This document shows positions 33,401 to 35,806 of a stretch of 64,000 nucleotides of DNA, piece by piece. The translations under genes and the position numbers were made by a program. Source of the DNA: Corbicula japonica (lineage: Eukaryota > Mollusca > Bivalvia > Venerida > Cyrenidae). Position 1 is the first letter of the stretch. Every line of letters starts with the position of its first letter. Where the stretch lies: NCBI GenBank assembly GCA_038501625.1, contig JAZAYU010000126.1, positions 558,001-622,000 on the forward strand. The letters run 5' to 3'. The notes below the pieces were generated by a model, which saw nothing but the letters and a program-made list of their open reading frames with translations, was not told where the DNA came from and searched no databases.

Positions 33401-35437
33401 TGGAAACCAGTCTCAGATCTCAGGTTTCCTATTGGTCAGTTATGACACTGCTAAATTTCAACCAATCAGATTGCTGAGATCTGAGACAGGTCTCCATTCT
33501 CAGTTTTATAACCTTTAAGCCGTCTGATCAGGATCTGCACTGATTGCATTTTGGTCATAAATAACTTAACAAATCAAAAAGCAAACAGTTTAGATCCTTC
33601 CATCTGATCTGGATCTAAACTGTTCCCCCATGCAATAAATTATATTTACGGATGAAAGAGTTAAGTCTTTTCAGGGCACTAGACAACTTTTGGGAACAGG
33701 TACCTATGCCCTTCATAGGGGGAATTTTGTGTCGTGTTAAGACAAAAAAGTGGAATTTTAAGTCATACATGCATATTTGACTTTGAAGTCTCACACTGTT
33801 TTCCAACATTGATAATAGCTAGTATATTTTGTTACTTTAGACTTACAAATAAATCAATCAATTACGTGCTTTTTTGGGAGCAATTTTTAATTTTATTTTA
33901 GATTTTTGAGGGGAATTTTTTTCTGAGATAGGTGAAAAAACATACTATTTTGAGAGGGGAATGGGGCCCATCATGAGCCCCAAAAATTGCCAAAGAAGTG
34001 CCCTGTTAAAATATATATAAGGTACTTCTACTTGACACACATCTATTACAAGGGATTTGCTGTTTTCAGGCTCTAAAAGAGTTTTGTCAGTTGATTGACA
34101 GTTCTGGGTCGTTCCGAGCGTACAGACGAGCTCTGGCTGAGACAGATCCACCGTGTATACCCTATATGTAAGTGTACGGCTTCGATCACGTTAGTTGCCC
34201 TTACTAGTCTCTTTTACTCTTCTTGTACCTTTGCCTGTTTATTTTTAACCATTATCCTTTAGATGCATACCTTTTTGCTATGTCCAAGTGAAAGATTTAA
34301 GTTGAAAAATTATAAGTGTTTGAAAATAAAGTTAGACAAAAAAGATTAATAAACATTTAGTCAAATGGCTGCATTTTGATATGCAGATTAACCCTTTCCT
34401 CAAAGACACACTTTTATTGAGTGGGCAAACAGTGTAGATCTAGATCAGCCGGCATATCATTGCATAGATCTGGATCTACACTGGTCGCACATGTGTAAAA
34501 ATACGTATATATGGAGGAAAGGGTTAAGTGAAACCTTTTCCAGAAGGGGAATAACTTATTTGAAAAAACTTTGTAGATAGTGGCTGTAATGAATAAATGG
34601 TTATAGTGAATAATCTTTGTTCATTTTAGTGGTTTGATCCTTCAAGATCTTACATTTATCAACATCGGTAACCAGGATTATCTGCCGGACGGAAGTATCA
34701 ACTTTGCCAAGCGCTGGCAACAGTTCCACATACTGGACAGTATGCGGAGATTTAGGGATAAAAAATGGTATGTTTAAATACAGGCACACAAAGTAACATT
34801 TTAATTTTGGTTTTATACGCACGTTGATGACGTGTCGTATTATAGGAACACCCATGGTAGGCGGGCTGGAATCAACAGCGATATGCTCAATAACTCAAAC
34901 AGTTGTTGACCAATCTTCATGAAACTTGGGGTTAATGTTTAAGAGCATAATATCTTGGCCACGTTAGATAACCAGCCTAAATCGCTTCAGCCACTTCAGT
35001 TATTGCCCTTTATTGGTACAAAACTGGAAAATTCTTCATTAGGCATATTTTGTGGTACTTAAACACTCTTGTTTAATTTTCATGACATACAAAGTCAATA
35101 AACCTGAAAGTTTTATTCATAGAGTTATTTCTGTCCAAGATGTGAGAAGGATGGATCAAGATTTAATGGCAGGAATATGCCATTAAACTGGATCTAGACT
35201 GGTCACACATGAATTAAATGGAGTTATTAGGAGTAATTATAGAGGAAAGGTTTAACTCAGCATTTACAGATTTATGTTGAATTTTCTCTTTTCAGTAACT
35301 ATGATATGAAGAAGAAGAAGGAGATTATTGCAATGTTTGACAATTTTAACGACTATCTTGGTGAGGAGCAGGCGTGGCAGATCTCCGAGGAGATCAAACC
35401 ACGACCGGGGAAAAAGAAAACAGAGAGTGAATTGTAA
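6291..35437 (+). CDS. RAPGEF1: RAPGEF1 (C3G), Rap1 guanine nucleotide exchange factor; 17 exons, 5' end missing
   Basis: Exchange factor that loads GTP on Rap1 (and related Ras-family GTPases) downstream of Crk adaptors at adhesion and receptor complexes (family knowledge). Exons: 6291-6463, 6898-7051, 8482-8585, 9052-9279, 10372-11294, 11765-12003, 12984-13105, 15448-15622, 16774-16849, 24062-24236, 25504-25695, 28659-28743, 29231-29404, 32855-32956, 34070-34167, 34630-34767, 35296-35437. All use AG/GT borders, and the phases add up to exactly 1,100 codons including TAA. In window residue numbers: N-terminal helical region 1-110, a segment like the vertebrate LPLTDREVEIL region near 150, proline-rich Crk-SH3 sites at about 237, 399, 518 and 600, RasGEF_N about 715-850, CDC25 catalytic domain about 860-1090, lysine/arginine-rich tail. 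Catalytic-domain strings such as NLTQFTEHFNKMSYW, LALLSALDSAP and GLILQDLTFINIGN match vertebrate C3G closely. The initiator methionine and roughly 100 N-terminal residues lie upstream. Confidence 0.95.
6520..6715 (+). mobile_element. MITE A fragment in intron 1
   Basis: Contains the CGACCAGTGTAGATCCTGTT, GACGGCATGGCTGTGCC and GATCTGGATCTACATTAATT hairpin followed by CATAGAGTAAAGG; the first hairpin is largely lost. Confidence 0.65.
6898..7051 (+). CDS. RAPGEF1: RAPGEF1 exon B: N-terminal helical region, second half
   Basis: Joins exon A in phase 2 to give DSSSLTSRHNKVCQSLAHF and IKWADDLLLLHGN, the counterpart of vertebrate SRVYQSLANLIRWSDQVML. The acceptor is ATTTACAG and the donor is GTTAGT; the exon ends on a codon boundary. 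This N-terminal segment is reported in vertebrates to contribute to cadherin binding and autoregulation (family knowledge, not visible here). Confidence 0.9.
7052..8257 (+). other. Intron 2 of RAPGEF1, no gene seen
   Basis: AT-rich intronic sequence. Includes a C-run at 7489-7498 (CTGCCCCCCCCCCTTCC) and a CTGTCCGTCAGTTGG motif at 7946, which looks like the beginning of a dispersed repeat. No further features. Confidence 0.6.
8258..8462 (-). mobile_element. MITE A copy ending 19 nt before a splice acceptor
   Basis: CTCCATAGAAACACC, first hairpin intact (GAACAGTTTAGATCC...GGATCTAAACTGTTTGC), centre TTGTTAGGTTATATCTGATC, second hairpin truncated, terminal GGAGTAACGGGTTAA. The TTAA is at 8459-8462; the intron ends at 8481. 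Confidence 0.85.
8482..8585 (+). CDS. RAPGEF1: RAPGEF1 exon C: linker
   Basis: 104 nt, phase 0 to phase 2, acceptor ATATTTTCAG, donor GTGAGC. Encodes ELYQICLDKWDERNTKRSKD followed by a Ser/Pro/Gly-rich linker. A MITE A copy ends at 8462, only 19 nt before the intron end, so the branch-point region of this intron coincides with the element's terminal TTAAT. Confidence 0.85.
8881..9051 (+). repeat. Tandem TTTGCACTTATTTT repeats forming the exon D acceptor
   Basis: About seven copies of a T(T)TGCACTTATTTT motif, within two larger units about 60 bp apart (starting near 8936 and 8996). The last unit supplies the functional CTTATTTTTCCAG; the equivalent place in the previous unit reads CTTATTTTCCATCAA, lacking the AG. 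Confidence 0.85.
9052..9279 (+). CDS. RAPGEF1: RAPGEF1 exon D: conserved PREREIL segment and first proline-rich motif
   Basis: 228 nt from CTTATTTTTCCAG to GTAAGT. Contains DIPLTPREREILENT, matching vertebrate LPLTDREVEILNKT, then SPPPKPPLP, equivalent to the vertebrate APPKPPLP site upstream of the first Crk motif. The lysine expected after the proline core of a Crk-SH3 site is absent here (PPLPQN), so Crk binding at this site is less likely. The acceptor is the last unit of a short tandem repeat. Confidence 0.92.
9365..9612 (-). mobile_element. MITE A copy, diverged
   Basis: CTTTAACTCCATGAG, GGGCGAACTGTGTAGATCC, CTGTCTGATCAGGATTC, TTTGGTTTTTTATGACCAAG, then the second hairpin with CAGATGGCAAGAATGTGCTG. 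Confidence 0.75.
9613..10371 (+). other. Second half of intron 4, no gene seen
   Basis: AT-rich. Near-duplicate segments at 10140-10230 and 10262-10350 (ATCTGC..ATT.....CAACTTGGCATT/CAACCTGGTGTTAGGAAAAA, ACATAAC/ACAAAC, AAATCAGC) form a degenerate tandem pair of about 125 bp just before the acceptor. Confidence 0.55.
10372..11294 (+). CDS. RAPGEF1: RAPGEF1 exon E: large Crk-binding exon with three PxLPxK motifs
   Basis: 923 nt, the largest exon, phase 2 in and phase 1 out. It carries three Crk-SH3N consensus sites: IPPPLPDKTKR near its start, GPPPPLPNKANRK near residue 399 and RPPPLPPKMR at its end. Between them are Asn/Ser-rich low-complexity stretches, presumably disordered, and a short predicted coiled coil (NQINQLTQEIDKLTKLTED, about 10795-10855). 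Many Ser-Ser-Xaa clusters could be phosphorylated. In vertebrate C3G these motifs recruit Crk and relieve autoinhibition. Confidence 0.95.
11489..11743 (-). mobile_element. MITE A copy ending 21 nt before a splice acceptor
   Basis: Both hairpins clear (GAACAGTTTAGATCC..., GCGACCAGTGCAGATCC...), centre TTCATTGGGTCATTTTTGGC, terminal GGGGGAAAGGGTTAA ending at 11743. The intron ends at 11764 (TGATTTTGTTGTAG). Confidence 0.85.
11765..12003 (+). CDS. RAPGEF1: RAPGEF1 exon F: last Crk-binding motif
   Basis: 239 nt, phase 1 in, phase 0 out, acceptor TTTTGTTGTAG, donor GTAAGA. Encodes TYMQTIGAYTQPQGIE, resembling the AYMQLLEDYSEPQ segment of human C3G, and ends with IPALPAKRR, the fourth PxLPxK-type site, corresponding to vertebrate PPALPPKQR. 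A MITE A copy ends 21 nt before the end of the preceding intron. Confidence 0.92.
12069..12353 (-). mobile_element. MITE A copy, rearranged
   Basis: CCTTTACTCAATGGACC start; centre ATTGTTTTTGACCAAGAGCGAACAGTG present, followed by an extra AAAAAAGCTTAAAAAGTCTA segment and a second ATCTACATTGGTCACACATG. Looks like two copies merged or an internal rearrangement. Confidence 0.6.
12354..12983 (+). other. Rest of intron 6
   Basis: 12440-12800 contains the AAAGTTCAAGGTCAT, TCTCAAGAACCTTAG and AGGTCAAGGTGACA phrases typical of a diverged dispersed repeat like the one at 25755-26217. No gene. Confidence 0.45.
12984..13105 (+). CDS. RAPGEF1: RAPGEF1 exon G: Ser/Thr-rich linker
   Basis: Not obvious by homology; chosen because the ATATTTTAG acceptor and the GTAAGT donor give phase 0 in and phase 2 out, as the flanking exons require, with an open frame. 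Encodes FAGNRDSQLSTTSSQSDTTA then DLFREKTTSLVEPAKIPPQD. Alternative AGs at 12998 and 13028 would shorten it in frame. Function is a disordered linker by inference. Confidence 0.75.
13428..13463. repeat. Short perfect hairpin
   Basis: Arms CGTGGGCAGTAAT and ATTACTGCCCACG separated by 10 nt, in intron 7. Part of a larger unclassified palindrome-rich stretch (13400-13620) with partially repeated CATGGAAC/GTTCCATG motifs. Confidence 0.7.
13858..13945 (+). mobile_element. MITE A terminal fragment
   Basis: GCAATCTGATCTGGATCTAC, ACTGCTCACAAATG and ACATGGTTAAAA correspond to the right third of MITE A. Confidence 0.5.
14283..15376 (+). mobile_element. Composite element with about five 165-bp core repeats
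   Basis: Begins with a TAGCTCACCTGTCAC / GTGACAAGGTGAGC hairpin and GTCCGTCCGTCCG, ends with GACAGGTGAGCGACC and GGACCCTCTTGTTTTA. Between them are about five tandem cores: AATCTTCTTCT, ACCACAAGGCCTAGAGCTT, TATTTGG, CATCATCTAGTGGTC, TTGTTCAAAT, CCCCTGGGGTCAAAAATGG, CCCCGCCCCAGGGGTCAC, TACATAGACTTATATAG. This layout is familiar from molluscan non-autonomous elements with tandem cores (recognition by style, not by search). Confidence 0.75.
15448..15622 (+). CDS. RAPGEF1: RAPGEF1 exon H: acidic linker before the GEF module
   Basis: 175 nt, phase 2 in and phase 0 out, acceptor TTTCTCTTCAG, donor GTAAGC. Encodes EQKRASAPAGHFAESMLSVE and an acidic stretch, SDFAELNPLDDIDVSDQL, which sits where vertebrate C3G has EEEVDELSLIDHNEIMSRL. 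A composite tandem-core element ends about 75 nt upstream and a MITE A begins about 28 nt downstream of the donor. Confidence 0.85.
15650..15875 (+). mobile_element. MITE A copy, full length
   Basis: ATAACCCTTTCCTCC to GGAGGAAAGAGATAA. First hairpin perfect; second shortened (GATCAGACGGCACGGATG then GTACACTGTTCGCC). Starts 28 nt after the donor at 15623. Confidence 0.85.
15876..16195 (+). other. Intronic sequence, nothing definite seen
   Basis: AT-rich, no recognisable exon or repeat. Confidence 0.5.
16196..16416 (+). mobile_element. MITE A copy, left end lost
   Basis: From TTAAGTGTAGATCCAGATC through ATGAAGGAAAGGGTAAA with centre GGTCAGAAATAACCTAATGA and both hairpins. The leftmost CCCTTTCC terminus is missing. 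Confidence 0.8.
16774..16849 (+). CDS. RAPGEF1: RAPGEF1 exon I: start of RasGEF_N
   Basis: 76 nt, phase 0 in, phase 1 out. Encodes EIRGGSIDALVVHATAANKT, aligned to VRGGSGDILLVHATETD of human C3G. The GTAGGT donor at 16850 joins in frame to the exon at 24062. The following intron (7.2 kb) is the longest in the window and holds two candidate cassette microexons with the same phase. Confidence 0.92.
16850..17620 (+). other. Start of the 7.2-kb intron 9, no gene seen
   Basis: AT-rich. A CCATACAGTACCATACCATACC stretch around 17164 is a short CCATA repeat. Nothing else supported. Confidence 0.5.
17622..17845 (+). repeat. Tandem repeat, about 47-bp unit, five copies
   Basis: AAAGACTTATGAGTGAGTAT and ATATGGTAAAGAAGTTAAAA recur at 17622, 17671, 17718, 17765 and 17811. 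The array ends 15 nt before the candidate 33-nt microexon, so its last unit forms part of that exon's acceptor region. Confidence 0.9.
17860..17892 (+). other. Candidate 33-nt cassette microexon of RAPGEF1
   Basis: Flanked by GGTTTGAAG and GTAAGC. Both ends are phase 1, as required between exons I and J, and it is open in that frame: with the borrowed G it reads GCEEEEVGNQD and returns the G, inserting 11 acidic residues at the start of RasGEF_N. It lies just after a tandem array of about 47-bp units. No homologue is recognised. The acceptor pyrimidine tract is modest, so this could be chance. Confidence 0.4.
18775..18804 (+). other. Candidate 30-nt cassette microexon of RAPGEF1
   Basis: Has a strong pyrimidine tract (TTTTTTCTCTTGTTCTCAAG) and a GTAAGC donor. 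Phase 1 on both sides, open in frame, encoding GSHSDLVDQQ plus the shared glycine codon base. It could be spliced with or instead of the 33-nt candidate upstream without changing the frame. Transcript data would decide. Confidence 0.42.
19774..20015 (+). mobile_element. MITE A copy, full length
   Basis: TTAACCCTTTCCTTG to AAAGGAAAGGGTTAA, 242 bp, both hairpins intact, centre GGTCAGAAATAACCTAATGA and ATCAAAAAGCGAAAAG. Confidence 0.9.
20223..20460 (+). mobile_element. MITE A copy, full length
   Basis: TTAACCCTTTCCTCCATA to GGAGGAAAGGGTT, both hairpins intact, only about 200 nt after the preceding copy and in the same orientation. Confidence 0.9.
20702..21255. mobile_element. TTAA-flanked inverted-repeat element, 554 bp (piggyBac-style MITE)
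   Basis: TTAA AGGGAGATGTG at the left and CACATCTCCCT TTAA at the right. The interior is CpG-rich (CGACGTCGCCATTTG, ACGCATAGGTTAGC) compared with the intron around it. No coding capacity. Different in sequence from MITE A but sharing the TTAA target. Confidence 0.75.
21715..21817. mobile_element. MITE B, shortened
   Basis: GGCCCAAGATCATAAAC to CTTTATGATCTTGGGCC. The left arm has lost its inner half, leaving one copy of TTTCAGCCAATCAGATGC. Confidence 0.8.
21979..22128. mobile_element. MITE B, diverged subfamily
   Basis: GGGACCAAGATCATAAAT, GGAACCAGTCTCAG, TGATTGGTCAG / CCACCAATCAGGTGC, GAGACTGGTTTCC, TTATTATCTTGGGG. Same outline as MITE B with a different centre. Confidence 0.75.
22129..22522 (+). 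other. Intronic sequence, nothing definite seen
   Basis: AT-rich sequence between MITE copies. Confidence 0.5.
22523..22764 (+). mobile_element. MITE A, best-preserved copy (reference)
   Basis: 242 bp including TTAA at both ends. Terminal repeats CCCTTTCCTGTATAGATAC / CAGGAAAGGG. Hairpin 1: CGACCAGTGTAGATCCAGAT with CAGGATCTGCACTGGTCG around CCGGCACATCCGTGCCG. Hairpin 2: CGAACAGTTTAGATCCTGAT with CTGGATCTAAACTGTTCG around GACGGCACGGATGTGCCGGC. Centre TTTTGGTCAGAAATAACC. No coding capacity. TTAA target duplication and CCC-starting ends suggest mobilisation by a piggyBac-type transposase (inference). Confidence 0.92.
22795..22950 (+). mobile_element. MITE A fragment with an internal 31-bp duplication
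   Basis: TAGCCGGCACATCCGTGCC and ATCTGATCACGAT occur twice in tandem (22799, 22830), then TTTTGGTCAGAGATAACC and a doubled ATCAAAAATCAAAAAGCG. A small-scale version of the expansion seen at 29.4-31.7 kb. Confidence 0.85.
22951..23559 (+). other. Intronic dispersed-repeat remnant
   Basis: 22975-23240 includes TTGATCTATTTTACCAAAC, GTTTAAAGGTCAAAGTC and ATTGACCTTCAATTG, the style of the molluscan element core seen at 25755-26217. No gene. The open frame at 23326-23631 runs into a MITE and is not supported. Confidence 0.45.
23560..23763 (-). mobile_element. MITE A copy, diverged, adjoining the next copy
   Basis: TTACTCCATGGGTAATGG, CAACCAGTGTAGATCCAGAT, centre GCATTAGGTTATTTTTTACC, second hairpin CAAACAGTGTAGATAC...GGGTCTACACTGTTTG, GGTGAAGGGTTAA. 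Its terminal TTAA is also the first TTAA of the following copy. Confidence 0.8.
23760..24002 (-). mobile_element. MITE A copy, full length and well preserved
   Basis: TTAACCCTTTCCTGTATAG to CTAGGAAAGGGTTAA, both hairpins nearly perfect, centre TTCATTAGGTTATTTCTGAC. Shares TTAA 23760-23763 with the older copy on its left. Confidence 0.92.
24062..24236 (+). CDS. RAPGEF1: RAPGEF1 exon J: RasGEF_N core
   Basis: 175 nt, phase 1 in, phase 2 out. Encodes EAFLTTYRTYLSSKELIDKL and ALFLLIRVIDLM, nearly colinear with EAFLTTYRTFITPEELIKKL and FFVLVRVVDEL of vertebrate C3G. The RasGEF_N (REM) domain packs against and stabilises the catalytic domain (family knowledge). MITE A copies flank the exon on both sides (ending 24002, starting 24288). 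Confidence 0.95.
24288..24519 (+). mobile_element. MITE A copy, full length
   Basis: TTAACCCTTTCCTCC to GAGGAAAGGTTAA. Hairpin 1 has lost about 8 nt (CCACCAGTGTAGATCAGCC). Begins 52 nt after the donor of the RasGEF_N exon. Confidence 0.9.
24655..24800 (+). repeat. Dispersed repeat R1, copy 1
   Basis: TAGTTGTTACTATATTAAGA...ACAATTATCTAGTAATTCTT...CATTTTTACCACAAAGTGC resembles 27362-27540 and 50975-51140 in the same order. Function unknown. Confidence 0.5.
24802..24905. repeat. Palindrome with GC-rich centre (P1)
   Basis: GATGGAAAAATCTGTCACC pairs with GGTGACAGATTTTTCTATC, and AACTGTTTTGCGGGAAC with GTTCCCGCCAAAACAGTT, around GAGGCTCTGCCGA. About 104 bp, minimal loop. Confidence 0.85.
25015..25105. 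promoter_or_regulatory. Cluster of CRE-like TGACGTCA motifs
   Basis: ATGACGTCACT (about 25038), TTACGTCAG (25060) and GTGACGTCACTCACGTGACTC (25080), plus TTGACGTAA at 25014. TGACGTCA is the palindromic CREB/ATF site and CACGTG an E-box. It lies in a repeat-rich intron, so it may belong to a repeat rather than an enhancer. Confidence 0.35.
25232..25484 (+). mobile_element. MITE A copy ending 19 nt before a splice acceptor
   Basis: ATATATGGGTTTTATCGCAT, GCCAGTGTACATCCAGATC, centre GGTCGGATATATCCTTATGA, AGCAAACAATGTAGATCC, terminal GTCGTAAATGGTTAA with TTAA at 25481-25484. The intron ends at 25503. Confidence 0.8.
25504..25695 (+). CDS. RAPGEF1: RAPGEF1 exon K: end of RasGEF_N
   Basis: 192 nt, phase 2 in and out. 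Encodes LVFELLCKGDLNLARLLRMK, matching LVFRLVCNGELSLARVLRKN, followed by a variable linker (EAKHVQEMLQQIQNTP). A MITE A copy ends with TTAAC 19 nt before the end of the preceding intron. Donor GTAAGT. Confidence 0.93.
25716..26385 (-). mobile_element. MITE A copy split by another element
   Basis: Left part AATTAAACCTTTACTCCATC (25716-25752) and right part from TTCATGGGCAAACAATG (26219) through hairpin 1 to GGATGTGAAAGGGATG (26380) together make a diverged MITE A. The piece between is a separate repeat. Confidence 0.65.
25755..26217 (+). mobile_element. Dispersed element inserted in MITE A
   Basis: Contains CCATCCATATGTGTGTGTGT, CTGTCCGGACCATAATTTG, AGGTCAAAGGTCATGGTCAG and ends CAACAGACCTCTAGTT. 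The two internal cores (CAAAGGTCAAGGTCACAG, CTGGGCCATGACATGAATTG) resemble molluscan tandem-core elements. No coding capacity. Confidence 0.6.
26545..26705 (+). repeat. Direct repeat around TTAAGACATCTTCATGAAA
   Basis: CTGTCTTCTTAAGACATCTT at 26559 and CTGTCTTGTCTTAAGACATC at 26667 repeat at about 110 nt, each followed by CATGAAA. Unclassified. Confidence 0.55.
26822..27335. mobile_element. Putative inverted-repeat element
   Basis: GCCACGAAAGACATCGATTA...ATCATCAG near the left and CTGATGATCGATTGTGATTTG plus GTGGCAACC near the right are partial reverse complements. Internal ATCGATGT / CATCGG motifs repeat. Ends are not sharply defined. Confidence 0.4.
27362..27540 (+). repeat. Dispersed repeat R1, copy 2
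   Basis: TTAGTTGTTACTATATTTAG...ACAACTATCTATTAATTTTT...GATTTTATTACAAATTTTGA...TATGACATCATTTCACGGAT; same order as the copies at 24655 and 50975. Confidence 0.55.
27541..28300 (+). other. Intronic sequence, nothing definite seen
   Basis: AT-rich, no recognisable element or exon. Confidence 0.5.
28310..28590 (-). mobile_element. MITE A copy interrupted by MITE B
   Basis: TTTACTCCATGCAATATGGC...GCACATCCATGCAGTCAGGG on the left; GAAGAGGATCTACACTGTTG, GCTTTTAGATTGATTGTGA and ACAGAGTACAGGG on the right. MITE B fills 28378-28518, in the loop region of hairpin 1. Confidence 0.75.
28378..28518. mobile_element. MITE B hairpin element nested in MITE A
   Basis: GAAGGTTATAAAACTGAGA...TTTTATAACCTTGGGC, arms of about 65 nt almost perfectly complementary, centre GGCGACTGGTCGCC. 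The tip GGCGACTGGTCGCC is itself a perfect palindrome-like pair. Confidence 0.9.
28659..28743 (+). CDS. RAPGEF1: RAPGEF1 exon L: start of CDC25 catalytic domain
   Basis: 85 nt, phase 2 in, phase 0 out. Encodes FKSHEIAEQMTLIDADLFQQ, matching FHSHEIAEQLTLLDAELFYK, the signature beginning of RasGEF catalytic domains (EIA.Q.T..D..L). Acceptor ATATTTGCAG, donor GTACAA. Confidence 0.95.
28975..29210 (-). mobile_element. MITE A copy ending 20 nt before a splice acceptor
   Basis: CATCCCATGGGCAAACAATA, hairpin 1 with GGCACGTCCATGCC, centre TTTATTAGGTTTTGTGACC, hairpin 2 diverged, terminal GGAGTAAATGGTTAA ending at 29210. The intron ends at 29230. Confidence 0.8.
29231..29404 (+). CDS. RAPGEF1: RAPGEF1 exon M: catalytic domain
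   Basis: 174 nt, phase 0 both sides. Encodes IPEVLLWAKEQSEELSPNLT then QFTEHFNKMSYW, the structurally conserved region 1 of the CDC25 fold, and RERYMVKFIKVMR. Downstream, within about 30 nt of the donor, begins a MITE A copy that has expanded into a 2.2-kb satellite; a different MITE A ends with TTAAT 20 nt before the end of the upstream intron. Confidence 0.95.
29466..31722 (+). repeat. 32-bp satellite, about 70 units
   Basis: Unit GATCCAGATCTGCTGGCACA + TCTTTGTAGTCA, with variants CTGG/CTGC/GGTG before CACATC and GTCA/GTCT before GATCC, plus rare 33-34-bp units with GTAGTGCAGATCC or GTGCAAGATCC. Each unit holds an AGATCT. Since 32 is not a multiple of three, minus-strand frames repeat every 96 bp (32 residues) and stay open only because the unit lacks stops in any frame; no start context or splice signal supports a protein. 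Confidence 0.95.
31814..31965. mobile_element. MITE B hairpin element nested in the expanded MITE A
   Basis: GGGCCCATGATCATAAAAC...TTTTATGATCTCCAGACC, arms with CAGTCTCAAATCTCAAGGAT and ATGCTTGAGATTTGAGACTG, centre GGCGACTGGTCGCC. Located in hairpin 2 of the host MITE A. Confidence 0.88.
32033..32120 (+). mobile_element. MITE A fragment
   Basis: GTGACCAGTGTAGACCCAGA, CAACACAGTCTGATCAAGG and TATACACTGTTTGC: hairpin 1 only. Confidence 0.6.
32121..32430 (+). other. Intronic sequence, nothing definite seen
   Basis: AT-rich sequence between repeats. Confidence 0.5.
32431..32841 (+). pseudogene. Decayed tandem duplicates of the exon N acceptor and 5' half
   Basis: Repeats of a unit made of GATTGACAT, a T-rich tract with CAG, AAGGAAGATGAACAA and CTCTTGACTCCACCCC. 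Acceptor-like AGs are at 32445, 32607 and 32689; the fourth copy (about 32781) has lost its AG. The copy at 32690 reads HLRKINSLMSYSALLSALDS then TPFFD and a TGA, so it is closely related to the true exon but cannot code through. The fourth stops after HLRKMNNFA. No copy keeps a donor site. Best read as an abandoned tandem exon-border duplication. Confidence 0.85.
32855..32956 (+). CDS. RAPGEF1: RAPGEF1 exon N: catalytic domain, preceded by decayed copies of itself
   Basis: 102 nt, phase 0 both sides. Encodes HLRKMNNFNSYLALLSALDS and APLNRLDWPRQHVE, aligning with HLRKLNNFNSYLAILSALDS of human C3G (structurally conserved region 2). The functional acceptor is TTTCTTATTGCAG at 32842-32854. Four degenerate copies of the acceptor plus the first part of the exon lie within the 420 nt upstream; see the separate entry. 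Confidence 0.95.
32957..33373 (+). other. Intronic sequence, nothing definite seen
   Basis: AT-rich, no exon or repeat recognised. Confidence 0.5.
33374..33519. mobile_element. MITE B hairpin element beside a truncated MITE A
   Basis: GGGCTGCAATGTTATAAAACTG...CAGTTTTATAACCTTTAAG, arms CAGTCTCAGATCTCAGGTTT / TTGCTGAGATCTGAGACAGG; centre diverged. Confidence 0.8.
33520..33664 (+). mobile_element. MITE A, right part
   Basis: Starts CCGTCTGATCAGGATCTGCA immediately after MITE B, centre GGTCATAAATAACTTAACAA, second hairpin shortened (TTTAGATCCTTCCATCTGAT), end GATGAAAGAGTTAA. The left part is lost where MITE B sits. Confidence 0.8.
34070..34167 (+). CDS. RAPGEF1: RAPGEF1 exon O: catalytic domain
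   Basis: 98 nt, phase 0 in, phase 2 out. Encodes ALKEFCQLIDSSGSFRAYRR then ALAETDPPCIPY, matching LAEYCTLIDSSSSFRAYRAA and EPPCIPYL. Acceptor TGCTGTTTTCAG, donor GTAAGT. Confidence 0.95.
34388..34527 (-). mobile_element. MITE A internal-deletion derivative
   Basis: 140 bp with both TTAA ends (TTAACCCTTTCCTC, GGAGGAAAGGGTTAA) but only a hybrid single hairpin: the left arm of hairpin 1 (AACAGTGTAGATCTAGATC) joined to the right arm of hairpin 2 (GATCTGGATCTACACTGG). The central segment is gone. Confidence 0.85.
34630..34767 (+). CDS. RAPGEF1: RAPGEF1 exon P: catalytic domain, structurally conserved region 3
   Basis: 138 nt, phase 2 in and out. Encodes GLILQDLTFINIGNQDYLPD and INFAKRWQQFHILDSMRRF, almost identical to the vertebrate segment (LILQDLTFVHLGNPDYIDG, VNFSKRWQQFNILDSM). 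The LxDLTF and NFxKR motifs are hallmarks of RasGEF catalytic domains. Confidence 0.95.
34800..35100 (+). other. Intronic dispersed-repeat remnant
   Basis: ACGCACGTTGATGACGTGTC, CAATAACTCAAACAGTTG, TGACCAATCTTCATGAAACT and TATCTTGGCCACGTTAG look like the conserved core of a molluscan dispersed element (inference). Confidence 0.4.
35120..35257 (-). mobile_element. Diverged MITE A fragment
   Basis: AGAGTTATTTCTGTCCAAGA, GATTTAATGGCAGGAATATG, CTGGATCTAGACTGGTCACA and TAGAGGAAAGGTTTAAC. Ends about 40 nt before the last acceptor. Confidence 0.55.
35296..35437 (+). CDS. RAPGEF1: RAPGEF1 exon Q: C-terminus and stop
   Basis: Phase 2 in, ends with TAA at 35435-35437. Encodes YDMKKKKEIIAMFDNFNDYL then GEEQAWQISEEIKPRPGKKK and TESEL, matching YDMRRNDDIINFFNDFSDHL and LWELSLKIKPR of vertebrate C3G. 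The basic tail is shorter than in human. About 100 nt downstream (around 35475-35565) is a diverged partial copy of the exon's 3' part (ATCTTGGTGAAAGTGG, AGGTCAAACCACAAGCGGGA), so the coding end itself has been partly duplicated into the 3'UTR. Confidence 0.95.
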
Positions 35438-35469
35438 TAGCACATTTAGTGTAGAGTAATGTTGTTAAT

Positions 35470-35565
35470 ATCATTGTGATATCTTGGTGAAAGTGGGACA
35501 GCTCTCCAATGACGAGGTCAAACCACAAGCGGGAAAAAGAAAACTAGAAGTTTTGCAGTAAAGTT
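35470..35565 (+). pseudogene. Partial duplicate of RAPGEF1 exon Q in the 3'UTR
   Basis: The text from ATCTTGGTGA through AGGTCAAACCACAAGCGGGA and AAAAGAAAACTAGAAG mirrors 35356-35425 of the last exon (ATCTTGGTGAGGAGCAG, AGATCAAACCACGACCGGGG, AAAAAGAAAACAGAGAG) at a spacing of about 125 nt. It lies after the stop codon and is not expected to be translated. Confidence 0.75.
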
Positions 35566-35644
35566 ATTATAAAAGAAGAAGAGTTTTCCCTTACTGTAGC
35601 AGAGACTACTCAAGGATGAAGAATGAAGAAAATGGAGAAGACAA

Positions 35645-35806
35645 CCCTTTATGCTATGGGATATGCCAGTTATCCAATGTCTGATCTGGATCTACACTGT
35701 TTCTGATCGAGTAGCAAAAAGTGCAGCTCCATATGTGCTGATCTTTATCTACACAGGACACACTTGTGATTAAACCAGTATATCCCGGTAATGAGTTAAG
35801 GGTTAA
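35645..35806 (-). mobile_element. Diverged MITE A fragment in the 3'UTR
   Basis: CCTTTATGCTATGGGATATG, GTCTGATCTGGATCTACACT, then a shortened second hairpin and GAGTTAAGGGTTAA. Confidence 0.55.
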
